From assembly GCA_001464165.1 (NCBI GenBank), contig LNEX01000163.1, positions 1 to 6,505 of the forward strand: a stretch of DNA of 6,505 bases, given 5' to 3'. This stretch comes from a bacterium Ga0077546 (GTDB lineage Bacteria; Cyanobacteriota; Vampirovibrionia; Obscuribacterales; Obscuribacteraceae). The notes under the pieces were generated by a model that saw only the letters and a program-made list of their open reading frames with translations, was not told the DNA's origin and made no database searches. The position numbers and the translations under genes were made by a program. The first letter of the stretch is position 1. The number at the start of each line of letters is the position of its first letter. Of the stretch, positions 1-6,224 are shown piece by piece.

Positions 1-14
1 CTCATACTCAGGAT

Positions 15-551
15 CTATTTACTCGCTCTCTGACTCAATAGACCAAGCCCAGCGATTGTTTTGGCATCTTGTATCTGTCCATTGTGCACCATTGCCCAGG
101 CCTCAGCTAAGGTTAGTTCAATCACTTCGGTTTCTTCATCGAAGTCAAGATTCTTACCTTTGTAGGTGAGAGTCTCAGCTAGGTAGATATATATAATTTC
201 GTTGCAGAATCCTGGTGCACTGTACATTCTTGAGAGTTCTTGCCAGCTCTCTGCGTGGTAGCCGGTTTCTTCTGTTAGTTCCCGCTGGGCTGCTAGATAG
301 GGATCTTCCCCGGCTTCTATTCGTCCCGCTGGCAGTTCTATTAGTTCTTGGTCAATCGAATAGCGATACTGCTTTACCAGTATTACTTTGTCTGTGCTCG
401 TCATACCAGCAATAACAACACCGCCATTGTGTTCGACAACTTCTCTTGTGGCTATAGTGTTGTCAATATTAAGAGTGTCCACTCGTAAATTGATGATTGA
501 GCCTTCCCAGATGCGTTCTGTCGATACGCAATGATCCTTGGTAAAAAGCAT
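15..551 (-). CDS. Nudix hydrolase, ADP-ribose/ADP-sugar pyrophosphatase type
   Basis: Predicted cytoplasmic hydrolase that splits ADP-ribose or related nucleoside diphosphate sugars into AMP and a sugar phosphate using divalent metal. The 178-residue product has a complete Nudix box at residues 76-98, matching GX5EX7REUXEEXGU with the metal-binding core REL-T-EE (90-95). Family features flank it: a QYR motif (61-63), ELPAG (72-76) just before the box, and a proline (P113) 16 residues after the box glycine (G97), the spacing typical of ADP-ribose pyrophosphatases. Length fits the family. I chose the ATG at 551 rather than an in-frame TTG at 611: the ATG has GAGGA 4 nt upstream, and the TTG lies inside the predicted -35 box, so it would not be transcribed. 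It is divergent from folC. The family call is secure; the exact substrate is inferred. Confidence 0.93.
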   Translation of the reverse strand: MLFTKDHCVSTERIWEGSIINLRVDTLNIDNTIATREVVEHNGGVVIAGMTSTDKVILVKQYRYSIDQELIELPAGRIEAGEDPYLAAQRELTEETGYHAESWQELSRMYSAPGFCNEIIYIYLAETLTYKGKNLDFDEETEVIELTLAEAWAMVHNGQIQDAKTIAGLGLLSQRASK

Positions 552-555
552 TAGT

Positions 556-560
556 TCCTC
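556..560 (-). promoter_or_regulatory. Ribosome binding site deciding the Nudix gene start
   Basis: Read on the minus strand, GAGGA is followed by ACTA and then ATG (551-549). The next upstream in-frame start, TTG at 611-609, would add 20 residues and coincides with the predicted -35 element. The site therefore favours the 178-residue product. Confidence 0.7.
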
Positions 561-582
561 ATAGCCGTCAAAGTAACGGCTT

Positions 583-611
583 ATCCTAAAGCAAAGTATT
601 GACAGTGGCAA
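583..611 (-). promoter_or_regulatory. Sigma70-type promoter of the Nudix gene
   Basis: On the minus strand TTGCCA (611-606, five of six to TTGACA) is separated by exactly 17 nt from TAGGAT (588-583, four of six to TATAAT). This predicts a start of transcription near 576 and a leader of about 25 nt ahead of the ATG at 551, which contains the GAGGA site. Hexamer matching is suggestive only, but spacing and position are what would be expected. Confidence 0.55.
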
Positions 612-627
612 TCATCTAGAATTTAGT
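599..627 (+). promoter_or_regulatory. Sigma70-type promoter of folC
   Basis: A perfect TTGACA (599-604) lies 17 nt from TTTAGT (622-627, four of six to TATAAT), predicting a transcript start near 634 and a leader of about 32 nt before the TTG start at 666. It overlaps the opposite-strand Nudix promoter (583-611). A better-looking GATAAT at 631-636 has no -35 at suitable spacing, so the pairing chosen is the likelier one. Confidence 0.5.
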
Positions 628-628
628 G

Positions 629-639
629 GTGATAATCAC
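629..639. repeat. Short palindrome GTGATAATCAC at the predicted folC transcription start
   Basis: GTGAT and ATCAC arms flank one central A, giving a perfect 11-bp palindrome. It sits where folC transcription is predicted to begin, a usual place for a repressor operator. Five-base arms can easily arise by chance, and no regulator gene is visible in the window. Confidence 0.25.
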
Positions 640-665
640 TTTCGCGTTCGAAAAGTAAGTAAAAA

Positions 666-2075
666 TTGAATTACCAGCAAAGTCTTGACTACGTGAAGTC
701 GCTCGTGCCGACTTTAGAACGACCAAGCCTCGGGCGCATTGAAGAATTCTTCAATACGCAAGGTCGGCCGCAGTCAAGTCTTGAATGTTTTCACGTTGGA
801 GGTACAAATGGTAAAGGTTCAGTTGTTACCCTGCTAGCTTCTATGCTCGAGGCTATGGGCCATAGCTGTGGCAAATTTACGGGGCCACATCTGCTTTCTT
901 TCAATGAACGTTTCGTTGTCAACGGTAATGCCATTACTCCTGAAAAGTTTGCGCAAGTAGCTAGTATCACGAGAGCGCTTTCTGATCAGTTTGCCCTTGA
1001 GCATCCACATTTTGGGGCGCTCACTTGGTTTGAGTTTCTTACTGCTATGGCTATTGCCTACTTTCGGCAAGAGCAAGTTCGCTACAGCGTCTTTGAAGTC
1101 GGTATGGGTGGCCGCTTTGATGCCACCAATATTTTAACCAATGTTAGGGCTACGGTGCTGACAAATGTAGAACTCGATCATATGCAATTTCTAGGTGATA
1201 CAAAAGAGAAAATTGCCTTTGAAAAATCGGGAATTATTAAAGCAAATGTTCCTGTTGTCACTACCTGTGATGGCGCTGCCTTGGCTGTAATAACCAGTCG
1301 CGCCAATGAGCTTCAATGTCCTGTATATGCGCTTTGTCAGCATAGCAAGAGCCATAACTTGGGACACTTGTTTCAGAGTTTTGACATACAGTACTTTGGC
1401 CTAGAGCATGAAAAGTCATCTGTTCGTGATTTTGTAGAGCTACTCAAGAACGAGTTTTTCCTTGAAACTGGCGCTCAATCTGTCTTCGTTTCTGGCTTAA
1501 GTGGTTCGTATCAAAGGGTTAATATGCTGACAGCGCTTATTGCTTTGGGCGCTAGTGGTATCTTAGATGAGCTCTTAAGCTCCAGCATCGATGGGCGGCA
1601 AGCAGCTATTCGAGCCCTTAAGGCTGGTCTCTCGAAGGCTACCTGGCCGGGGCGGTTTGAAATATTTGAAGAGCCAAAAATGATTTTGGACGGTGCTCAC
1701 AATCCCCATGGTGCCAAAGCCTTGCGAGCGGCACTAATAGAAAAATTTGGCCAGGTAAACTTCGTTTTCATTGTTACTTGTTTTGAGAATAAAAACGCCG
1801 ATGAACTGCTGCATGAGCTGCTGGCCCCGGGCGACTCTATTATTGCCTTTGCCCCATTGAGTGAAAGAAAGATGCATAGTCCTGAAACTTTGGTGCAGTT
1901 GGCCAACGTCTATGGTGCTAAAGGCTATGTGGTAGACAGCTATGCTAGTGCAGTGGCGCAAGGGCAAGAAATATTGGCAAATCTTGCTGCGGCTCATGCA
2001 TGTGCTCCGTACCTAATTGCGACTGGTTCTTTTGCTACAGTGCGTGAAGCTACCTGTTTTTTCAAGGAGAGTTAG
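666..2075 (+). CDS. folC: Bifunctional folylpolyglutamate synthase / dihydrofolate synthase
   Basis: Cytoplasmic Mur-ligase-type ATP-dependent enzyme that joins glutamate to dihydropteroate and/or adds further glutamates to reduced folates. The 469-residue product has the FolC motifs in order: P-loop HVGGTNGKGS (43-52), TGPHLLSFNERF (72-83), TWFEFLTAMA (120-129), EVGMGGRFDATN (144-155), ELDHMQFLGDT (169-179) followed by EKSGIIK (186-192, including the lysine usually carbamylated), SGSYQRVN (279-286), WPGRFE (327-332) and LDGAHNPHGA (341-350) in the C-terminal ligase domain. Family members are usually about 420-440 residues, so it is slightly long; the extra length may lie between residues 225 and 275. 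The start is TTG: an in-frame TAA at 660-662 rules out anything earlier, and MNYQQSLDYV matches the usual FolC amino terminus. The upstream ribosome site is weak. Which of the two activities it has cannot be told from sequence. Confidence 0.96.
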   Translation: MNYQQSLDYVKSLVPTLERPSLGRIEEFFNTQGRPQSSLECFHVGGTNGKGSVVTLLASMLEAMGHSCGKFTGPHLLSFNERFVVNGNAITPEKFAQVASITRALSDQFALEHPHFGALTWFEFLTAMAIAYFRQEQVRYSVFEVGMGGRFDATNILTNVRATVLTNVELDHMQFLGDTKEKIAFEKSGIIKANVPVVTTCDGAALAVITSRANELQCPVYALCQHSKSHNLGHLFQSFDIQYFGLEHEKSSVRDFVELLKNEFFLETGAQSVFVSGLSGSYQRVNMLTALIALGASGILDELLSSSIDGRQAAIRALKAGLSKATWPGRFEIFEEPKMILDGAHNPHGAKALRAALIEKFGQVNFVFIVTCFENKNADELLHELLAPGDSIIAFAPLSERKMHSPETLVQLANVYGAKGYVVDSYASAVAQGQEILANLAAAHACAPYLIATGSFATVREATCFFKES

Positions 2076-2126
2076 TGCAAAATTTTCAGTTTTCTTCTCT
2101 AAGACTATGTAAAATCGAATCAGATC

Positions 2127-2135
2127 AGGGGTGAT
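2127..2135 (+). promoter_or_regulatory. Ribosome binding site supporting a TTG start
   Basis: AGGGGTGAT lies 3 nt before the TTG at 2139, and its GGTGAT part is complementary to the usual 16S 3' end. The reading frame upstream contains no ATG, GTG or TTG before the stop at 2100-2102, so this TTG is the only possible start and the protein cannot have a longer, signal-bearing amino terminus. Confidence 0.65.
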
Positions 2136-2138
2136 AAC

Positions 2139-3953
2139 TTGAATTTTGACCATACGTTTAATCTGGCGGGACACATCAGGCATCAAGGCCTGTCTTTGGC
2201 CGGAGTTAGGGTCTTGTTATTTGATCAGTTTTCTCACGACAGTGACAGCTTGGTTGGAGCGGAGCCGCTGCGCGAACTGAAGACCGGCGTAAAGGGTGAC
2301 TTCTCCTTTTCTGTTAAGACTGGGGTCTATCGCCTTGAGGTGGTGCCGGCCTCGGCCACGCGGATTCTTGGTCACTCTCTTTCTGAGATTAAAGTAACTA
2401 CCAACACCAATCTCAATATTTCTTTGGCTACTGGCTCGATTGTTTCTGGTCGAATAAATACCAAATTTAGTTCTGGGCATACCTCTGAATCTAGCTCAAA
2501 TTCTAAGCTGACGATGGAAATGCTTACAGGTACTGAAGTTGTTGTTTTGGGTATTGAACCGTCCTCTTATAAGGCAGTCAGTCCAGTGGCAGAGGATGGC
2601 AGCTTCAGCTTAGTTGTGCCCAGAGGCAAATATCATATTGCCTTGCGTTGTGCCCAGCGCGAGATCGAAGGGCTCGAGGCTTTGACTGCGGCAGAGTTTA
2701 AGCTAGTTTCAACCCATAGTGATGTCATAACTATTACAAACGATGTTGACTTAACTCTTGAATGGCCAGAGCTATTTCTGTTTGAAGGCGAAGTTGTCGA
2801 CCACTCGGGCCAGGCTGTGGCTAATGCTTTGGTTACTGTTGGGCCAGCAGCTTCAAGGCGTAACTTACTGTTGAGCGAACTGAGCTTTGCCGCTAAAACT
2901 CTTAGCGATAGCTCCGGGCGATTTCAATTATCACTTGAATCGGGTACTTACGATATTGCCATCGAGCCACCTGATTCTTTGTTGTTTGGTTGTGGAGAGA
3001 AAGATTTGCAGGTGACAGAGGGCTGCCGCCATCGCTTTGTTTTGGCTCAAGGTCACCGCTTAAAGGGGCAAGTTGTTTTTGATGATCATCTACTTTCACA
3101 GAGTCTTGTGCGCGTGCACAGCCTTGACGGTCAGAAACGCGAGTATATTGCGCGCACGGATAGTGACGGTCAGTTTTCTATTACAGTGCCAGATGGAAGT
3201 TATAAACTAATTGTGCAGGCTCACCCCAAGGATTCTCCACCAGTAACAATTGACGGTGCCGAGTATAGTGCTCTGGCTCCATGGACACGCAATGTTGTCG
3301 TTGGTGGCGATACGCATGTGGCCATTCGATTGGCTTTGGGAACAGCTTTGAGAGGTCGTATTTGCGACGATTCTGGCCAAGCTCGATCGAGTGTTAAAGT
3401 TTCTGTTTTCGCGGCTCAAGTCAGTCAGGCCCAACCTCAATCTCACTTCTTGGCAGAGGGAAGAAGCGCTCTCGCTTATGGTATTACTGATGGTGAGGGT
3501 CGCTATTGTCTATTTTTGGCCCCTGGTCAATACTGGCTAGTAGTGCACAAGGATTTTGCCAATGCCAGATTGATTGAGATCGCCGCCGAACCAGTAAGCG
3601 AGGACATTGTTTGGCACGGTTGGTCGCAAATTAAGTTTGAGGTAATTGGCGAAGATCACCAGGTGATACCACGGTGCCAGGTCTTTTACCAGCCTTATGG
3701 GTCTGATTTAGATCTTGTCTTAGAAGAGTCGCTGGCGAATACCGGTGCGCTACCATTGCCCCATGGCTATGTTCTTACCGGAGAACAAGGAAGTTGCGTT
3801 TTGACTTTACCCTCAGGTATTTATACATTTAGATTTACCCCACCTGATGCTGGCTCATTTCAGGAAAAGACAATTCGTCAGCTTTCTGTGAGCGCTGACC
3901 TTAGTCGTAGAGTGACTCTAGAGCTAAAGAGCTCTCAAGCTGCGAGTAAGTGA
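2139..3953 (+). CDS. Six-repeat carboxypeptidase-regulatory-like beta-sandwich protein
   Basis: Function unknown. The 604-residue product is nearly all beta-strand-type sequence in six degenerate repeats, at about 7-97, 99-207, 212-303, 305-399, 402-491 and 496-596. Each repeat opens with a G-x-[IV] strand and carries the core pattern [DE/S]-G-x-[FY]-x-[LIV]-x-[LV]-x-x-G-x-Y-x-[LIF]. Examples are KGDFSFSVKTGVYRLEV (52-68), DGSFSLVVPRGKYHIAL (153-169), SGRFQLSLESGTYDIAI (259-275), DGQFSITVPDGSYKLIV (343-359), EGRYCLFLAPGQYWLVV (453-469) and QGSCVLTLPSGIYTFRF (550-566). This is the signature of carboxypeptidase regulatory-like/transthyretin-like or Cna-B-like domains. No catalytic motif, transmembrane segment or signal peptide is seen, which is odd because such domains are usually extracytoplasmic. 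A Ser-rich loop (111-122) interrupts repeat 2. The gene lies 63 bp after folC with no visible terminator between, and directly abuts the downstream lipoprotein gene. Confidence 0.85.
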   Translation: MNFDHTFNLAGHIRHQGLSLAGVRVLLFDQFSHDSDSLVGAEPLRELKTGVKGDFSFSVKTGVYRLEVVPASATRILGHSLSEIKVTTNTNLNISLATGSIVSGRINTKFSSGHTSESSSNSKLTMEMLTGTEVVVLGIEPSSYKAVSPVAEDGSFSLVVPRGKYHIALRCAQREIEGLEALTAAEFKLVSTHSDVITITNDVDLTLEWPELFLFEGEVVDHSGQAVANALVTVGPAASRRNLLLSELSFAAKTLSDSSGRFQLSLESGTYDIAIEPPDSLLFGCGEKDLQVTEGCRHRFVLAQGHRLKGQVVFDDHLLSQSLVRVHSLDGQKREYIARTDSDGQFSITVPDGSYKLIVQAHPKDSPPVTIDGAEYSALAPWTRNVVVGGDTHVAIRLALGTALRGRICDDSGQARSSVKVSVFAAQVSQAQPQSHFLAEGRSALAYGITDGEGRYCLFLAPGQYWLVVHKDFANARLIEIAAEPVSEDIVWHGWSQIKFEVIGEDHQVIPRCQVFYQPYGSDLDLVLEESLANTGALPLPHGYVLTGEQGSCVLTLPSGIYTFRFTPPDAGSFQEKTIRQLSVSADLSRRVTLELKSSQAASK

Positions 3954-4730
3954 ATGACAAGCTACTGGCCAAGCAAACTCTCTTTGACTACTTTCCGAAA
4001 GGTGACATTGGTTGTCTGTTCGGCAGCGTTAGCTCCTCTGCTAATGACGGCTTGCTATAACACCAGTGCCAGTAACTCTGTCAGTGTAACTTGTGCTCCT
4101 CTATCTGTGCATACTAGCTACTTCAAGGACAGTAGTTCCAGAGATTTTCGTTCTCTTGATGAAAGTGTCATTAAAGATCCTAACTATGATGCTTTTACAA
4201 TTTGGTTCTATCATTGCTTCGCCGATTTTCAGACGGAGGATGAGCATATTGACGATACCGTTGGTGCCTCAACTGTGCGAGTGAAAATAAAGAGCGTGCA
4301 AGTTAGATTGAGCTGCCCAGTAACAATTTGGTTGGCTCAAGATTCTACTGCTTTGGTGCGTGAGCACGAGAAAGGTCATGTTTATATTTGCCGAAAGGTT
4401 TACGATCGTGCTCCCTCTGTTGTTAGGCAAGCTGCTAGTGTGGTTGTGGGCAAGAGCTATAACGGTATGGGCAGCACAGTGGCAGAGGCAAGGCGAATGG
4501 CCATTGCTCAGGCTGAAGGTGATATCGCTCTGGTTTTTCGCGAGAAAGTAGTAGATTTGGCTGACGAAATATCCACGTCTTATGACAAGCTCTGCAGCGA
4601 AGAGATTTCTCTAGATACGTCTAGTAATTCGCATGAGGTGTCGGCAAAGCTCAAATCAATACGACCTCAGCAAGAACTAGCTGACCAGGCCTGCCAGCTA
4701 GTGCTCGATAGAGAGGTAAAGTTTCTTTAG
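3954..4730 (+). CDS. Predicted lipoprotein with a zincin HExxH motif (DUF922-like)
   Basis: Probable membrane-anchored metallopeptidase-like protein of 258 residues. A basic N-terminal segment (K8, R15, K16) is followed by a hydrophobic stretch (17-32) and the lipobox-like MTAC with C34, indicating type II signal cleavage and lipidation. HEKGH (138-142) matches the HExxH zinc motif, with H138 and H142 as likely ligands and E139 as the catalytic base. Its setting, a strand, a Trp, then REHEKGHVYI on a helix, resembles predicted secreted Zn-dependent proteases of the DUF922 type, but I cannot confirm the family or the third zinc ligand. The mature part has six further cysteines (47, 88, 121, 146, 214, 247), an even number compatible with disulfides outside the cytoplasm. 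The ATG directly follows the TGA of the upstream gene, without a good ribosome site, so translation is probably coupled. It ends 17 bp from a convergent gene. Confidence 0.82.
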   Translation: MTSYWPSKLSLTTFRKVTLVVCSAALAPLLMTACYNTSASNSVSVTCAPLSVHTSYFKDSSSRDFRSLDESVIKDPNYDAFTIWFYHCFADFQTEDEHIDDTVGASTVRVKIKSVQVRLSCPVTIWLAQDSTALVREHEKGHVYICRKVYDRAPSVVRQAASVVVGKSYNGMGSTVAEARRMAIAQAEGDIALVFREKVVDLADEISTSYDKLCSEEISLDTSSNSHEVSAKLKSIRPQQELADQACQLVLDREVKFL

Positions 4731-4747
4731 TAGTGGGGAATGGGCTC

Positions 4748-6055
4748 TTAGTGAATCTGGCTTCTAATAGAGTTGAGCTTTTGCGTGAATTTTTGAGCGT
4801 CAGCAGCACGGTTGTTCTGATTTAATATCAAGATTATGCGTTCATAAACGCCAGTGATTCTACTACTTAGCGGATCGCCCAATTCGTCCTCTTGGCGCTT
4901 CAAGGCCCTATCAGGGTCGGTCAAGATTTCGCTATCTGGCATGGTTGAAGCGCCTACATGTCGCCCTTTGGAGGCCCCTTTTTTCACTTCGGCGGTAGCT
5001 ACCGCCGGTGTAGGCTTGGTTGGTTTGATTTCTTTGGCATTCTTTGCTCGTTCTTCTTGTTCGTCGAGGGCCGAGATTAGTTTGACGACTGAAGTATGAG
5101 CTTGTTCATCTTCTCCGGCCGAAATTAGTCGTTCGACATCAAAGAAGGCTCGCAGAAATGGTCCTACTCCTACACCTTTGCTGTCGAGATTTTTGAGTTT
5201 GCCGAGAGCTTTGTCACGCAAATCTTTGTCGGCACCATCTTCGGTGGCAAGTGACTGTACGTCAACCTTTGTGCTGATGGTAACAATTTGCACCGGTGTT
5301 AACACTGATTGCAAGCTGTTGTTTAGATTCCTTAGTTGGCTAGCATCAAAGTCTATTTGTTTGAAACTGCCTTTCATGGCGGGATCAGAAAAACTGATTT
5401 TGACTTTCTTGGCTGACGGCCCAACTGTCTCAACAGCTTTCTCTGCAATTCGCAGCGCTTCGTATCTCATATCGCGTTCGCTCATGTCGCTATCTGCATC
5501 GGCGATAACTTCTAGGGTCTCGCCCACCATGTTAGTGTCTATGCGCTTGCGGCTGCGACCAGATTCTTGCTGTTGCAGGTAGGCTGACAGGCGGGTAGCG
5601 GGATCGTTAACTTCATCATCTTTGATTGTCAGTGATGCTAGTAATTGTTCTTTGCCAAGTTGCCCAGAACCAAATGCTTTAACGTCTCCAGCTGTAACTG
5701 AAACGACCTTGCGCTTCTTAATGTTTAGAGTATTGTGGAAGTAGACAGTGACGCGGCCAATATCATTAGGGGCTAGGTCTATAGTCGTTTTTGCTATCAA
5801 GAGTGCTTCAATTTTGCAGTCATTGTCGTTGGCGCGGGTGTTGCGGTAGGCTGATATGTATACTTCGCTGCCATTTATAGCTGCTCTGACTCCAGTGCCG
5901 TTGGCTAAAATCTTAGCTTGATCTACAGCTGTCACGATTTGATTAACTGTGACTGCGGCTTCAGCTGAAAAGTTAGAAAAACTGCTTAGGCCCAGTGATA
6001 GAAGGGTCGCCAGGGCTAGCGAATTGATTTTGCGGCTTGGAACTTTGCGCGACAC
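4748..6055 (-). CDS. Secreted protein of unknown function with an internal duplication
   Basis: I do not recognise a known family. The 435-residue product begins with GTG, preceded by GAGGA 6 nt upstream. It has a Sec signal peptide: basic residues at 3, 4, 8 and 9, a hydrophobic core at about 12-27, and a likely cleavage after A33 or A34 in AEAA. The mature protein contains two related alpha/beta units, about 66-143 and 181-260. They share an EAL-x-IA helix (EALLIAK at 83-89, EALRIAE at 199-205), then a strand (RVTVYF at 101-106, KVKISF at 217-222) and a polar region ending in a strand (LLASLTI at 138-144, PVQIVTI at 254-260). A helical part follows (275-340), then a Lys/Thr/Pro/Ala-rich linker (about 340-365) and a short helical C-terminus (380-435). 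No catalytic motif or membrane anchor is seen. It is convergent with the HExxH lipoprotein gene. Periplasmic or extracellular location is inferred. Confidence 0.85.
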   Translation of the reverse strand: MSRKVPSRKINSLALATLLSLGLSSFSNFSAEAAVTVNQIVTAVDQAKILANGTGVRAAINGSEVYISAYRNTRANDNDCKIEALLIAKTTIDLAPNDIGRVTVYFHNTLNIKKRKVVSVTAGDVKAFGSGQLGKEQLLASLTIKDDEVNDPATRLSAYLQQQESGRSRKRIDTNMVGETLEVIADADSDMSERDMRYEALRIAEKAVETVGPSAKKVKISFSDPAMKGSFKQIDFDASQLRNLNNSLQSVLTPVQIVTISTKVDVQSLATEDGADKDLRDKALGKLKNLDSKGVGVGPFLRAFFDVERLISAGEDEQAHTSVVKLISALDEQEERAKNAKEIKPTKPTPAVATAEVKKGASKGRHVGASTMPDSEILTDPDRALKRQEDELGDPLSSRITGVYERIILILNQNNRAADAQKFTQKLNSIRSQIH

Positions 6056-6061
6056 TATTCT

Positions 6062-6066
6062 TCCTC
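6062..6066 (-). promoter_or_regulatory. Ribosome binding site supporting a GTG start
   Basis: On the minus strand GAGGA is followed by AGAATA and then GTG (6055-6053). The start leads directly into a typical signal peptide, which supports it. Confidence 0.65.
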
Positions 6067-6093
6067 ACTCTTTAGACTACAAAATATTTTTAC

Positions 6094-6124
6094 ATTTTAG
6101 CAGCCCTTGCACTGTTTCTGCCAA
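6094..6124 (-). promoter_or_regulatory. Extended -10 promoter of the duplicated secreted protein gene
   Basis: On the minus strand TGCTAAAAT (6102-6094) is an extended -10 element with TAAAAT matching TATAAT at five of six positions. A -35-like TTGGCA (6124-6119, five of six) lies 19 nt upstream, longer than the ideal 17, which the extended -10 could compensate for. The predicted transcript start is near 6087, inside the palindrome AAAATATTTT (6081-6090), giving a leader of about 32 nt. Confidence 0.5.
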
Positions 6125-6192
6125 TCTGGAGCCAGTCCGTTTTATTCAGCCATCTTGAAAACAAAATGCCTACTTTGGGGTAGTCAAGTTAG

Positions 6193-6224
6193 GTCGGGCG
6201 GCATCTTCTTTATTGCCGCCCGAC
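6193..6224. terminator. Perfect 11-bp GC-rich stem-loop, possible terminator
   Basis: GTCGGGCGGCA (6193-6203) pairs perfectly with TGCCGCCCGAC (6214-6224) around a 10-nt loop (6204-6213). Such a strong hairpin between genes usually ends transcription, here most likely of something entering on the minus strand from beyond 6225. However, neither side is followed by a run of T: the plus side continues TGCTGAATC and the minus side CTAACTTGAC. A classical intrinsic terminator is therefore not shown, and a transcript-stabilising or protein-binding structure is equally possible. Confidence 0.4.

Noticed and set aside
552..611. Longer Nudix protein starting at TTG 611.
   Set aside because: The TTG is part of the predicted -35 box, there is a better ATG at 551 with GAGGA upstream, and the shorter form fits the family length.
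2076..2138. Possible promoter for the repeat protein: TAAAAT at 2110-2115.
   Set aside because: No -35 element at 16-18 nt and no proper extended -10 (TG directly abuts the hexamer). Read-through from folC is at least as likely.
4093..4551. Two 63-codon plus-strand frames inside the lipoprotein gene.
   Set aside because: Out-of-frame shadows of a gene with a clear lipoprotein signal and HExxH motif.
5178..5582. Plus-strand 134-codon open frame inside the secreted protein gene.
   Set aside because: Ser/Leu-rich shadow of the minus-strand gene, which has a signal peptide, ribosome site and promoter; no ribosome site or family resemblance for the shadow.
5949..6158. Plus-strand 69-codon open frame over the start of the secreted protein gene.
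   Set aside because: Antisense to the signal peptide region and promoter, with no ribosome site or recognisable product.
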